This document shows, one piece after another, positions 5,580 through 13,115 of a DNA stretch of 42,188 nucleotides (position 1 is its first letter; each line of letters starts with the position of its first letter). Source of the DNA: a virus; IMG/VR virus record IMGVR_UViG_3300043436_002687, positions 1 through 42,188 of that record, one strand, 5' to 3'. The position numbers and the translations under genes are program-made. The notes under the pieces are model-generated. The model saw only the letters and a program-made list of their open reading frames with translations. It made no database searches and had not been told where the DNA came from.

Positions 5580-8050
5580 GTACCTTAAGTACCAATCAGA
5601 TTGTTGTCGAATACATCATTAAAGGTGAAGATGTATTAAAAGCCAAAAATCAATTTGACGGTCTAACAAAGGCTGAGACCGAAAGCCTGAATGCCCTAAA
5701 AAAGATCAATGACCAATTAAAAGTAAACGGTGATCAGGCTAAAAAATCAGGGGATGATTTAGTAAACGCATTAGGTAAATCAGATAATCAAGTCAAAGGA
5801 TTAGGAAGTTCACTTAAGGGAATAACACCACTTTTAGCCGGAGCATTTTCGATAGCCGCAATATCTGCATTCACCAAACAAGTAATTGAAACAACTACAA
5901 AGTACCAAGCATTTCAAAAAGCAATTGATTTTGCATCTGGATCACAAAAAGAAGGGGCAAAGAATTTTGAATTTCTTTCCGAACTAGCCAGAAAGCTAGG
6001 GCTTGATCTTGAAGCGACCGCAATGGGCTACAAGACATTTGCTGCATCTTCCAATTTAGCAGGGGTATCAATTGAAGAAACTAATCGGCAATTTACTTCA
6101 GTATCAAAAGCCGTTGCTGCACTTGGATTAAGTGGGGAAGATGCAAAAGGAGTTTTTCTTGCACTTGGTCAGATTATTTCAAAAGGAACTGTTTCAAGCG
6201 AAGAATTAAGAGGCCAAATCGGTGAGCGTTTACCTGGGGCATTCAATATTGCCGCAAAGTCAATGGGTGTAACAACGGCTGAATTGGGAAAACTTTTGCA
6301 AAAAGGAGAAATCGCATCAAAGGACTTTCTTCCAAAGTTTGCGACCGAACTTGAAAAGACATTTGGACCAGAGGCAGAAAAAAACCTAAATTCATTAACT
6401 GCATCCCAAAACAGATTCAACAATGCAATTGATGGTCTAGTTTTAGCAGTTGGTCAAAAACTTGAACCATTCCTCAAAGGTGCTTATGATTTGGCCGCAG
6501 GAATTGCAACTGAATTGGCAAAAGTTGGTAAAGCTGCCAAAAAAGAATCTGCTGAGAATCTTGGATTGAAACGAGCCGAAGCGGATATTGTAAAGCAATT
6601 GATTAAGTATGGTGGCGATCTAACCGTTCAGAATCAAAAGTTCATCCGTCAGCAGGAAGCCGTGTTGCTTCTTTTGGGAATGGAAGAAAAAATTTATAAT
6701 CAACAAGTTTTGGTGACCGAAAAAAGAATAATGGCACAAAACGATTTTAATGGTGTGGCAACCAAAGCCCTTAAAGATGCTGAGAGCGAACTTAATATTT
6801 TGATTGCCGAAGAAAAGGAACTGGAAAAAATCGCAGGAATTGAGGTTAAGAGGGGCGAAGAGAAAAAAGTATTAAATGAGGCTGATATAAAAGCCCTTGA
6901 AGCTAGATTTAAGTTAGAAGAAAAACGTCTTGAAATCCTTACACAAATAAGGAAGGTTGAATTGGATTCGGCAGGTGGAAACTTAGGTGCTGATAAGGCT
7001 CTCTATGATGCCAAACTTGAGTTGAGAAGAAAATACACTGCTCAAGGTTTGAAATTTGCTAAAGAAGAAACCGACTTACTAGAAGCCCAATCAAAAAAGA
7101 CTGGAGAAGCGTTGATTCAGCAGGATTTAAAAGACCGAATGGAAGGTAAAAACATCATGGATCAGTATCACAAAGATTCTGAAAAATCCTATGATCTATA
7201 CCTAAAAAACATTGGGGATAAAAAACTGAAACAAATCGAACTTGACAAATCCGGAAATAGGGATTTCATAAAAGATGAACAGAAAAAATGGCAAGAGATC
7301 ATTCAGCTTACAACCGAATATTCACAGGTTGCCAACGACATTGTTCAGGGATTTGCAAACTTACGGCAAGCCAGAATAGACAATGAAATCACTCAATTAA
7401 ATCAAAAGTATTCCGAAGAAATCCGTTTGGCAGGTGACAATCAACAAAAGGTTTTAGAGTTGAAACAAAAGCAAGAAGCCGAAGAAAAAGCATTGCGAAG
7501 AAAGGCATTTGAAGCCCAACGACAGGCCGCAATCGCTGAAGTTATATTCCGTGTTGCCCCAATCATTGCTCAACAGATAGCCGGAGTTATTACCGCACCA
7601 TTGGCGATTGCTTCTTATGCCACCGCAGCCGCACAAATCGCATTCATCGCAGCGCAACCAGTTCCAGAATTCAAAGAAGGAACGAAAGGTAAGCCCTTCA
7701 AAGGAGGTAAGGCTATTGTCGGTGAGATTGGTAAAGAGTGGGTTGTGACTACATCGGGAGCAGTTTACGAAACACCAGGAGTAGCTACCTTGGTGGACCT
7801 TCCAAAAGGATCACAGGTAATTCCGCACCATGAAGTGATCAAATCCGAACGGTTTATGGGTTCAAAGCTGATGAATCAGGGGCGTGGTGAGTCTGGAACA
7901 GGGCAAATTGTGGAACGGTTAATCAGTCTTGAAAATACCATGAGCAAGCTGCCAATCACATCCCTGACGATGGATGAACGAGGGTTCACAAAGAAGATTC
8001 AGACCAAATCAAGAGAAACCAGAATCCTAAACAATCGGTTTGGTAATTAG
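5576..8050 (+). CDS. Tape measure protein
   Basis: The 824-residue protein sets tail length and is threaded through the tail tube. The N-terminal third contains the tape measure domain, recognisable by SSEELRGQIGERLPGAF and the following LLQKGEIASKDFLPKF around residues 210-265. A long coiled-coil region covers roughly residues 380-680. Two hydrophobic segments near 655-700 (IIAQQIAGVITAPLAIASY) could act in membrane passage. The C-terminus (KGGKAIVGEIGKEW) has the pattern often seen in Bacteroidota phage tape measures. Start ATGA overlaps the chaperone extension. Confidence 0.93.
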   Translation: MSTLSTNQIVVEYIIKGEDVLKAKNQFDGLTKAETESLNALKKINDQLKVNGDQAKKSGDDLVNALGKSDNQVKGLGSSLKGITPLLAGAFSIAAISAFTKQVIETTTKYQAFQKAIDFASGSQKEGAKNFEFLSELARKLGLDLEATAMGYKTFAASSNLAGVSIEETNRQFTSVSKAVAALGLSGEDAKGVFLALGQIISKGTVSSEELRGQIGERLPGAFNIAAKSMGVTTAELGKLLQKGEIASKDFLPKFATELEKTFGPEAEKNLNSLTASQNRFNNAIDGLVLAVGQKLEPFLKGAYDLAAGIATELAKVGKAAKKESAENLGLKRAEADIVKQLIKYGGDLTVQNQKFIRQQEAVLLLLGMEEKIYNQQVLVTEKRIMAQNDFNGVATKALKDAESELNILIAEEKELEKIAGIEVKRGEEKKVLNEADIKALEARFKLEEKRLEILTQIRKVELDSAGGNLGADKALYDAKLELRRKYTAQGLKFAKEETDLLEAQSKKTGEALIQQDLKDRMEGKNIMDQYHKDSEKSYDLYLKNIGDKKLKQIELDKSGNRDFIKDEQKKWQEIIQLTTEYSQVANDIVQGFANLRQARIDNEITQLNQKYSEEIRLAGDNQQKVLELKQKQEAEEKALRRKAFEAQRQAAIAEVIFRVAPIIAQQIAGVITAPLAIASYATAAAQIAFIAAQPVPEFKEGTKGKPFKGGKAIVGEIGKEWVVTTSGAVYETPGVATLVDLPKGSQVIPHHEVIKSERFMGSKLMNQGRGESGTGQIVERLISLENTMSKLPITSLTMDERGFTKKIQTKSRETRILNNRFGN

Positions 8051-8063
8051 TTCTTTTTGTTGC

Positions 8064-8071
8064 TATATTTG
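8064..8071 (+). promoter_or_regulatory. -7 promoter box TATATTTG for the 8077 small RNA
   Basis: A perfect TAnnTTTG core 13 bases after the tape measure stop. No reading frame starts within the next 140 bases, so it probably drives the small RNA that follows. Confidence 0.55.
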
Positions 8072-8074
8072 CAA

Positions 8075-8157
8075 CTGACGTACTACTTCAGTCATACTCT
8101 TTTTTTGTTTTTTCGTTTGTTTTCAAAAAGCCCGGCTCATAAGGTCGGGTTTTTTGT
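8075..8157 (+). ncRNA. Probable small RNA, about 80 nt
   Basis: The segment starts just after a TATATTTG box. It contains a 5' hairpin (ACTGA/TCAGT around 8074-8091), a single-stranded U-rich stretch and a terminator hairpin CCCGGC/GTCGGG (8131-8149) with a T-run. It opens the moron-like insert between the tape measure and distal tail genes. Alternatively it is a strong terminator region with a cryptic promoter. Confidence 0.4.
8131..8156 (+). terminator. Intrinsic terminator
   Basis: CCCGGC (8131-8136), 7-base loop, GTCGGG (8144-8149; one G-U pair), then seven T. It ends the tape measure transcript and the small RNA. Confidence 0.75.
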
Positions 8158-8167
8158 TGCAAAATAG

Positions 8168-8198
8168 TTTGGTAGTTCAATTCTCTTGTTTACTTTTG
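8168..8198 (+). promoter_or_regulatory. Promoter for the 8222/8488 gene pair
   Basis: TTTGG at 8168-8172 and TACTTTTG at 8191-8198 (perfect TAnnTTTG) are spaced about 19 bases apart, matching the Bacteroidota -33/-7 pattern. The ATG follows 23 bases after the box behind an A-rich leader. Confidence 0.65.
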
Positions 8199-8221
8199 TT
8201 GCAAATTAAAACAAGCGAAAA

Positions 8222-8473
8222 ATGAAAATTACTAACTTACAAGAAGTTGAAGGTCAGACTAAAGAGTTGATTTCCTTTGCGGAACAACATGAGCATTCAG
8301 CATTTATAGTCTTTGTTGAAAAAGGCTCGGAATCAATATACTCTAATTTGATTGGAAGCAAACCTGATTTAATAGATGGGTTTTTACATCTAATGGGTAC
8401 AGAAAGTACTTTTTTAGATTTGATTTTTACCGTAGTGAAATTGTGGCAACAGGATAAAATTTCAAGAAATTAA
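8222..8473 (+). CDS. Small hypothetical protein, paralogue of the next gene
   Basis: The 83-residue protein has a central beta segment (HSAFIVFVEKGSES) followed by a hydrophobic helix near the C-terminus (FLDLIFTVVKLW). The next gene shares the layout and several aligned positions, so the two probably arose by duplication. The pair is AT-rich, has its own promoter and lies between two terminators, which marks it as a moron in the tail operon. No known family; a host-modifying or superinfection role is only a guess. Confidence 0.6.
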   Translation: MKITNLQEVEGQTKELISFAEQHEHSAFIVFVEKGSESIYSNLIGSKPDLIDGFLHLMGTESTFLDLIFTVVKLWQQDKISRN

Positions 8474-8487
8474 AAACAAACAAGAAA

Positions 8488-8805
8488 ATGGCAAAGAATT
8501 TTATAGAAAATCAAGAGTTGAAAAAACAAATAATAGAATCTCTTTCGGATTGTGATACTTTTTTGATTGTAGCGTGTAAAAATCATGAGCATAAAATTTA
8601 CATAGAATCAGAAAAGGAAAACATGGGAATTCTTAGTGACATTGCCGGAGCAATGCTTGCGTCTATTGATTCTCTGGAAGAAAAAGCAAGGTCTCAATCT
8701 TTTGGATTGGGATTAATACTGATTGTTGTATTCAGTCAAGCAATTCGTAATTGGAATAAAAAAATAAGAGATTTGACTGGTTCTATAATTACTATTCAAA
8801 AATAG
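8488..8805 (+). CDS. Small hypothetical protein with C-terminal hydrophobic helix
   Basis: The 105-residue protein contains a beta segment DTFLIVACKNHEHKIYI, a helix ILSDIAGAMLASIDSL and a hydrophobic stretch FGLGLILIVVFSQAI near residues 72-86, followed by a basic tail. It resembles the previous protein (segments IVFVEKGSESIYS and IVACKNHEHKIYI align). The gene follows after 14 bases with an A-rich leader and ends before a terminator at 8828. Function unknown. Confidence 0.6.
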   Translation: MAKNFIENQELKKQIIESLSDCDTFLIVACKNHEHKIYIESEKENMGILSDIAGAMLASIDSLEEKARSQSFGLGLILIVVFSQAIRNWNKKIRDLTGSIITIQK

Positions 8806-8825
8806 GGTCTTTTAATAGCATTCAA

Positions 8826-8852
8826 AAGGGGTAGATTTCTACTCCTTTTTTG
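8826..8852 (+). terminator. Intrinsic terminator after the moron-like pair
   Basis: GGGGTAGA (8828-8835) and TCTACTCC (8838-8845) form a stem with one G-U pair, flanked by AAA and TTTTTT. Confidence 0.75.
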
Positions 8853-8855
8853 TTT

Positions 8856-8863
8856 TACCTTTG
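8856..8863 (+). promoter_or_regulatory. -7 promoter box TACCTTTG placed at a start codon
   Basis: A perfect TAnnTTTG core only four bases from the ATG at 8868. In Bacteroidota transcription begins a few bases after this box, so the distal tail message would be leaderless. The box follows the moron terminator and would restart tail gene transcription. Confidence 0.6.
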
Positions 8864-8867
8864 TCAC

Positions 8868-11228
8868 ATGGCAGGATGGAAGTTCTATTTAAACAATATT
8901 CAGGTTGCAGAACCGATCGGGTTTGATGCAATCGAATTCACGGCCAAACGGCTACCTTCTTACGGGATTGATTCGCCATTCTCAACTGAACTGACTTTCA
9001 CAGGAAAGGCCGCAAACTTAATAAAGGCTGAATATGATGTTCATTACATCAATGCTGAAATATCCATCCTGATTCAATCGGATGTCAATGTGAACGGTTC
9101 AGCGTATGCCTTTGTTGGATTCCTTAATCTATCAATCTATTCCGAAAAGAACGTCTGTGATACCAATGGATTCGAAGTGACCGTTGGAATTATTGAAGAC
9201 AATTTCAGAGAGCAGTTTTTGGCCCGTCAGAACGTGGAGATTGATTTGTTGTCAGCAAAGGACTTGGATGAAAACGTAATCACTCCGGTTGTTCTGGATA
9301 CGATTGTGACCCATACGCAGGAATTGTTTCTGATCGGAAAGGCACGGAACTATTCTGAACAAAATGCCGTTTTAGAATATAATACAAGCGGATGGACATT
9401 AGATGATTTTGCAGCATTAATACCTTCATTTTTTTCTAATTCAGATTTTCAAGGAGTATTCGGAAGTACATTTAACCCCTTATCAACCGCATACACTACC
9501 ACAAGCCCATCGTTTATTAATAATTCTGATTTTATTAGAACCCTAAAATTTACATCTTCTTTGGTAGGGTATTTTAATTGGTTCTTAAATATTAATCCTG
9601 ACGAAACCGCCAACCTTACATTTTCAATTCAAGTTCGTGACTCAACAAATGAGACTCAAAGGTTTTATCTTTATGATACCGGACTAAGCAATTCTAATGA
9701 CTCATTTGCTATCCCTTACGACTTTACAGTTGAGCAGGAAATCACATTAAATCCAGACGATCGGGTATTTGTATTTATGCAATGGGGATTTAATGGAAAT
9801 GTTAAGCCGGGAACAACTCCAAGCCCCGATATGGCACGGAGGATAATTAATACCATAACTAATTGTTGCCTTATAATCACAGAAACGAACTCTGCTGCTG
9901 ATGCCTCTACTACCGATGGCCTCACCGTTTACAATGCACTTCAAAGAGCCGTGTATTTATTGACAGGCAATCCTGACGGGTTAGTCTCTGATACATTCAG
10001 CAATCCTGACGGATGCTATTGGAACAACTTTATAACAACGGGTTTGTACATCCGTAATGCAACAACAATTCAACAGGCAGTCAATGGATGTGTCAATGTG
10101 GAAGAAGACAACATCTATGCAATCAAGACATCCTTTCAGAAGCTATTTGACGGGCTGAACCGGATTTTCTGTTTGGGTTGGCAATTCGAACAGGACACTT
10201 ACGGAACTTGGAAATTGAGAGTCGAAAAGGCTGACTACTTCTTCAATACAAACACGGTTGTTCAATCATTTCCGAAAGTTAGACAGATTATTCAGAACGC
10301 CATGTCTGATAAACTGGTGAACAACATACGACTTGGGTATTCGGATAAGTTCAAGAACATCGCCATTTCAGCACTAACCGAAATCAATGCTGACCGTAAT
10401 TACTTTATTGCCAATAAAGCAAGGGCGGACAATTCATCTGTTAGTCTGGATTTACTTTCAGACATCATTGGCTCTGGTTATGCAATTGAGTTTTACAGAC
10501 GTTTGCAGTTCCTCCGTGACGATTCAGGATCATCTGATAGGCCCAATGATTATGATCTATTCATCATCTGGATCAATCGCTATGAGGTCACGGTTGATCT
10601 CGACACAGAGCCGGGAATCGGTTATCGGTTGGAAGGCGAAACGGGAAGCAAGACCTTTGCACCCGGAACAGTTAGCTACGGTTCAAACTTCATCGCTGAA
10701 TCAAACGGCCCAATTGATCGGGTTTACAATGTCTACAATTCACCTGCTCGAATCGCTGCAAGATGGTGGAAGATACTTGGAATGCATACTTATGGTCTAC
10801 CAACCGCAAAGGCGATTCTTGCCTTTCAGGTAGGTCAATACTTCACGGATTATTCCAGTCGAATTGATTCGACATCTGAACCAGAAGGATGTATGGAAGT
10901 AATCAATGGTGCATCTGATGTGTTGTTTGAAAATACCAACATCGGGCCGGACATTCTGGTTCCTGGTGAAGTTGAATATCTAATGAAGCCAATAACGGTT
11001 GAATTTGATTCACCACAAACCCTCTGTTCATTCATTGACATGAGTTACAATGGTAACGGGTTGGTAAAGGTAACATCTGGAAGTCTTGAACTATTCGGAT
11101 TCATTGATGAAGCGACTAATAAACCGCAAGACCCTAATTCTGGAATTTCAACTTTAAAATTAACTTTGGCAAACAAAATCGGAAGCGGAAGAGCCTTTTC
11201 AGATGGATTCTCTGACGGATTTGGATAA
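8868..11228 (+). CDS. Distal tail / baseplate-like protein
   Basis: This 786-residue protein directly follows the tape measure (apart from the moron insert), the usual place for distal tail or tail-tip proteins. The N-terminus MAGWKFYLNNIQVAEPIGFD and a beta-rich composition fit a tail hub protein of Bacteroidota siphophages. The C-terminus ends in a short repeat FSDGFSDGFG. The ATG at 8868 is chosen because an earlier in-frame ATG (8850) lies in the terminator and promoter. No enzymatic motif is visible. Confidence 0.7.
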   Translation: MAGWKFYLNNIQVAEPIGFDAIEFTAKRLPSYGIDSPFSTELTFTGKAANLIKAEYDVHYINAEISILIQSDVNVNGSAYAFVGFLNLSIYSEKNVCDTNGFEVTVGIIEDNFREQFLARQNVEIDLLSAKDLDENVITPVVLDTIVTHTQELFLIGKARNYSEQNAVLEYNTSGWTLDDFAALIPSFFSNSDFQGVFGSTFNPLSTAYTTTSPSFINNSDFIRTLKFTSSLVGYFNWFLNINPDETANLTFSIQVRDSTNETQRFYLYDTGLSNSNDSFAIPYDFTVEQEITLNPDDRVFVFMQWGFNGNVKPGTTPSPDMARRIINTITNCCLIITETNSAADASTTDGLTVYNALQRAVYLLTGNPDGLVSDTFSNPDGCYWNNFITTGLYIRNATTIQQAVNGCVNVEEDNIYAIKTSFQKLFDGLNRIFCLGWQFEQDTYGTWKLRVEKADYFFNTNTVVQSFPKVRQIIQNAMSDKLVNNIRLGYSDKFKNIAISALTEINADRNYFIANKARADNSSVSLDLLSDIIGSGYAIEFYRRLQFLRDDSGSSDRPNDYDLFIIWINRYEVTVDLDTEPGIGYRLEGETGSKTFAPGTVSYGSNFIAESNGPIDRVYNVYNSPARIAARWWKILGMHTYGLPTAKAILAFQVGQYFTDYSSRIDSTSEPEGCMEVINGASDVLFENTNIGPDILVPGEVEYLMKPITVEFDSPQTLCSFIDMSYNGNGLVKVTSGSLELFGFIDEATNKPQDPNSGISTLKLTLANKIGSGRAFSDGFSDGFG

Positions 11229-11242
11229 AAAGAAAAAATAAA

Positions 11243-12349
11243 ATGGCAAATACTAGATCGCAACAGACAACACTAATAGCTGCTAACATTCCTGACAATA
11301 GTACGGGACTAGTAACTCCTTCAAAGATTCGTGAGGTTGATAATGCCGGAGTGACGGCTGCTGCATTTGTGGACGACAACAACAACTTCACAGGAATCAA
11401 CACCCACACCGCACAGGTAAGATGGCATAAAGGTGATAATTTGGCATCAGGAAGTGAAATAACACTTGGGAATACAGGTAATTTTCACCACATCACCGGA
11501 AACACTACCATCAACTCAATATCCACAAAGCAGCATGGGACAAGGATATTGTTGTACTTTAATTCTACCCCTCTGTTAGCCCATTCATCAGCCTTGTTTC
11601 TTCCGAACGCTACCAATCTTCAGGTAATTGCCGGAAGCCTCTATGAGTTCATTTCAGAGGGCGGTGGTAATTGGCGTATGTTGAACAATGATTCATTAAA
11701 TAATGTGGTCATTAGTTCAATTGCAGATGATCAGGTTTTGCAATATGAGGCATCAACTAAGAGTTGGAAGAACGTAGGATTTGGAACGGCATTGGGAAAT
11801 GCAATTGGTAATTCTGGAACTTCTGGCTACACAGTAATAACAGATGGGGCAGGAACTCTATCATGGGCTCCAAATGGTGGGCCTATTTTATCACAATTCA
11901 TCCGTAATCTAACGGCTGCAACGGTTACAGGAGTTACTGCTAATACTTACCTGACTGGGTTGTTGATTCCTGCCAACACATTCACAGCAGGTGATTCATT
12001 TGATGTATTGGTACGAATCGGAAGAAATACAGGTACTGCTACTTGTGTGCAGAATGTTTATCTCAACACTGCAAATTCTATTTCTGGGGCAACATTGATC
12101 GGACAAGCTACAATTGCCAACGGATTCGTAGGATCATTATGGAGTCGTAATCTGTTAATCAGATCGGCTATCAGTACAATGTATTTTCCTTCAAACGTCA
12201 ATGCCAACACGGATATTGTACTGAATGCTTTTGCATTTGGCTTTTCTAACTTCGATTGGACTGTTAATCAATATTTAGTCATTGCAGTTCAGCCTTCTGC
12301 AACCACTCAAACCATAACTCACTATTCAACTGTAATCGCACCACACTAA
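11243..12349 (+). CDS. Tail fibre or tail-tip adhesin
   Basis: A 368-residue protein rich in T, N, S, A and G, with beta-structure-like repeats and no charged coiled coil. The N-terminal 45 residues (NIPDNSTGLVTPSKIREVD) resemble the start of the protein at 12600 (FVNNTTGDITPAEEKAY), which suggests a shared virion attachment module. The C-terminal half (residues about 210-368) looks like a compact beta sandwich that could bind a receptor. Role inferred from composition and position. Confidence 0.6.
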   Translation: MANTRSQQTTLIAANIPDNSTGLVTPSKIREVDNAGVTAAAFVDDNNNFTGINTHTAQVRWHKGDNLASGSEITLGNTGNFHHITGNTTINSISTKQHGTRILLYFNSTPLLAHSSALFLPNATNLQVIAGSLYEFISEGGGNWRMLNNDSLNNVVISSIADDQVLQYEASTKSWKNVGFGTALGNAIGNSGTSGYTVITDGAGTLSWAPNGGPILSQFIRNLTAATVTGVTANTYLTGLLIPANTFTAGDSFDVLVRIGRNTGTATCVQNVYLNTANSISGATLIGQATIANGFVGSLWSRNLLIRSAISTMYFPSNVNANTDIVLNAFAFGFSNFDWTVNQYLVIAVQPSATTQTITHYSTVIAPH

Positions 12350-12354
12350 TCAAC

Positions 12355-12585
12355 ATGGTTATACTACTTTACAATAATGGCATTGTAATTCATAACGACA
12401 TTGAATATTCGGCCATAGGCTACCAACTTCTTCACTCGGACGGGTTGCACATATTCCTAGAAAACAGTGAATACAACACGGCTATTTACCTAGAAATTGA
12501 CCTAACAATGATCAATAATATTGTCTGTACTTCAACAAATCAGATAATCGAATCATTAGGCAATCCTCCTGTAATGCCTGATTAA
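12355..12585 (+). CDS. Small hypothetical protein between fibre genes
   Basis: The 76-residue acidic protein has alternating hydrophobic residues (VILLYNNGIVIHND, TAIYLEIDLT) that suggest a small beta fold, and it ends in PPVMPD. It lies five bases after one fibre gene and 14 before the next, in the same operon. It may be a tail accessory or chaperone protein. No family recognised. Confidence 0.5.
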   Translation: MVILLYNNGIVIHNDIEYSAIGYQLLHSDGLHIFLENSEYNTAIYLEIDLTMINNIVCTSTNQIIESLGNPPVMPD

Positions 12586-12599
12586 TAATTTCAAAAACA

Positions 12600-13115
12600 A
12601 TGGCACAGAAAACACGAGAACAGCTAAATACGGCTAACGCAGCCCTATTTGTAAACAATACAACTGGAGACATTACCCCAGCAGAAGAAAAAGCATACAA
12701 TGAGGATGTGAATGATTCCTTTGTAATTCGAGGTGAAGGGTATTTCAAGGTAGAGCTGACACAGCCGCAAATATTTGGTGGTGCAACCGTTGACATTCCT
12801 GAATGCCCTGAACTACCTGCTGGATTTGCGTGGGTTGTGAATAATGCGCAGGTGAAATATACGTTTGGGACAGAACCGTATGATAATGTTCAAGTTAGCG
12901 TTCAGCCAGAAACGGGCCGTCCTCCATTTGGCAGTGGTAATGCAATAAAAGATGCAAGTGAATCATTTTTTGCACCTATGATTAGAAACGATTGTGAGGC
13001 TCTAGATAGTATGATTATCGAATCTAAAAAACTTCAGGTTCTGATCACTTCTGAATCCACCACCGGAGATGGTACGGCTATCATTTACGGACAAGCAATA
13101 TTATTATCATTGTAA
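12600..13115 (+). CDS. Virion protein with fibre-type N-terminal module
   Basis: The 171-residue protein shares its N-terminal module with the fibre protein at 11243 (spacing N-TTG-ITPA). The rest is beta-rich with aromatic and proline turns (YTFGTEPYDNVQVSVQPETG), ending in a hydrophobic strand AIIYGQAILLSL. It overlaps the next start by one base (TAATG). A trimeric tail or decoration protein is likely. Confidence 0.55.
   Translation: MAQKTREQLNTANAALFVNNTTGDITPAEEKAYNEDVNDSFVIRGEGYFKVELTQPQIFGGATVDIPECPELPAGFAWVVNNAQVKYTFGTEPYDNVQVSVQPETGRPPFGSGNAIKDASESFFAPMIRNDCEALDSMIIESKKLQVLITSESTTGDGTAIIYGQAILLSL

Noticed and set aside
10387-10833. 148-residue open frame within the distal tail gene
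   Set aside because: It lies in another frame of a well supported 786-residue gene, has no domain features and no start context.
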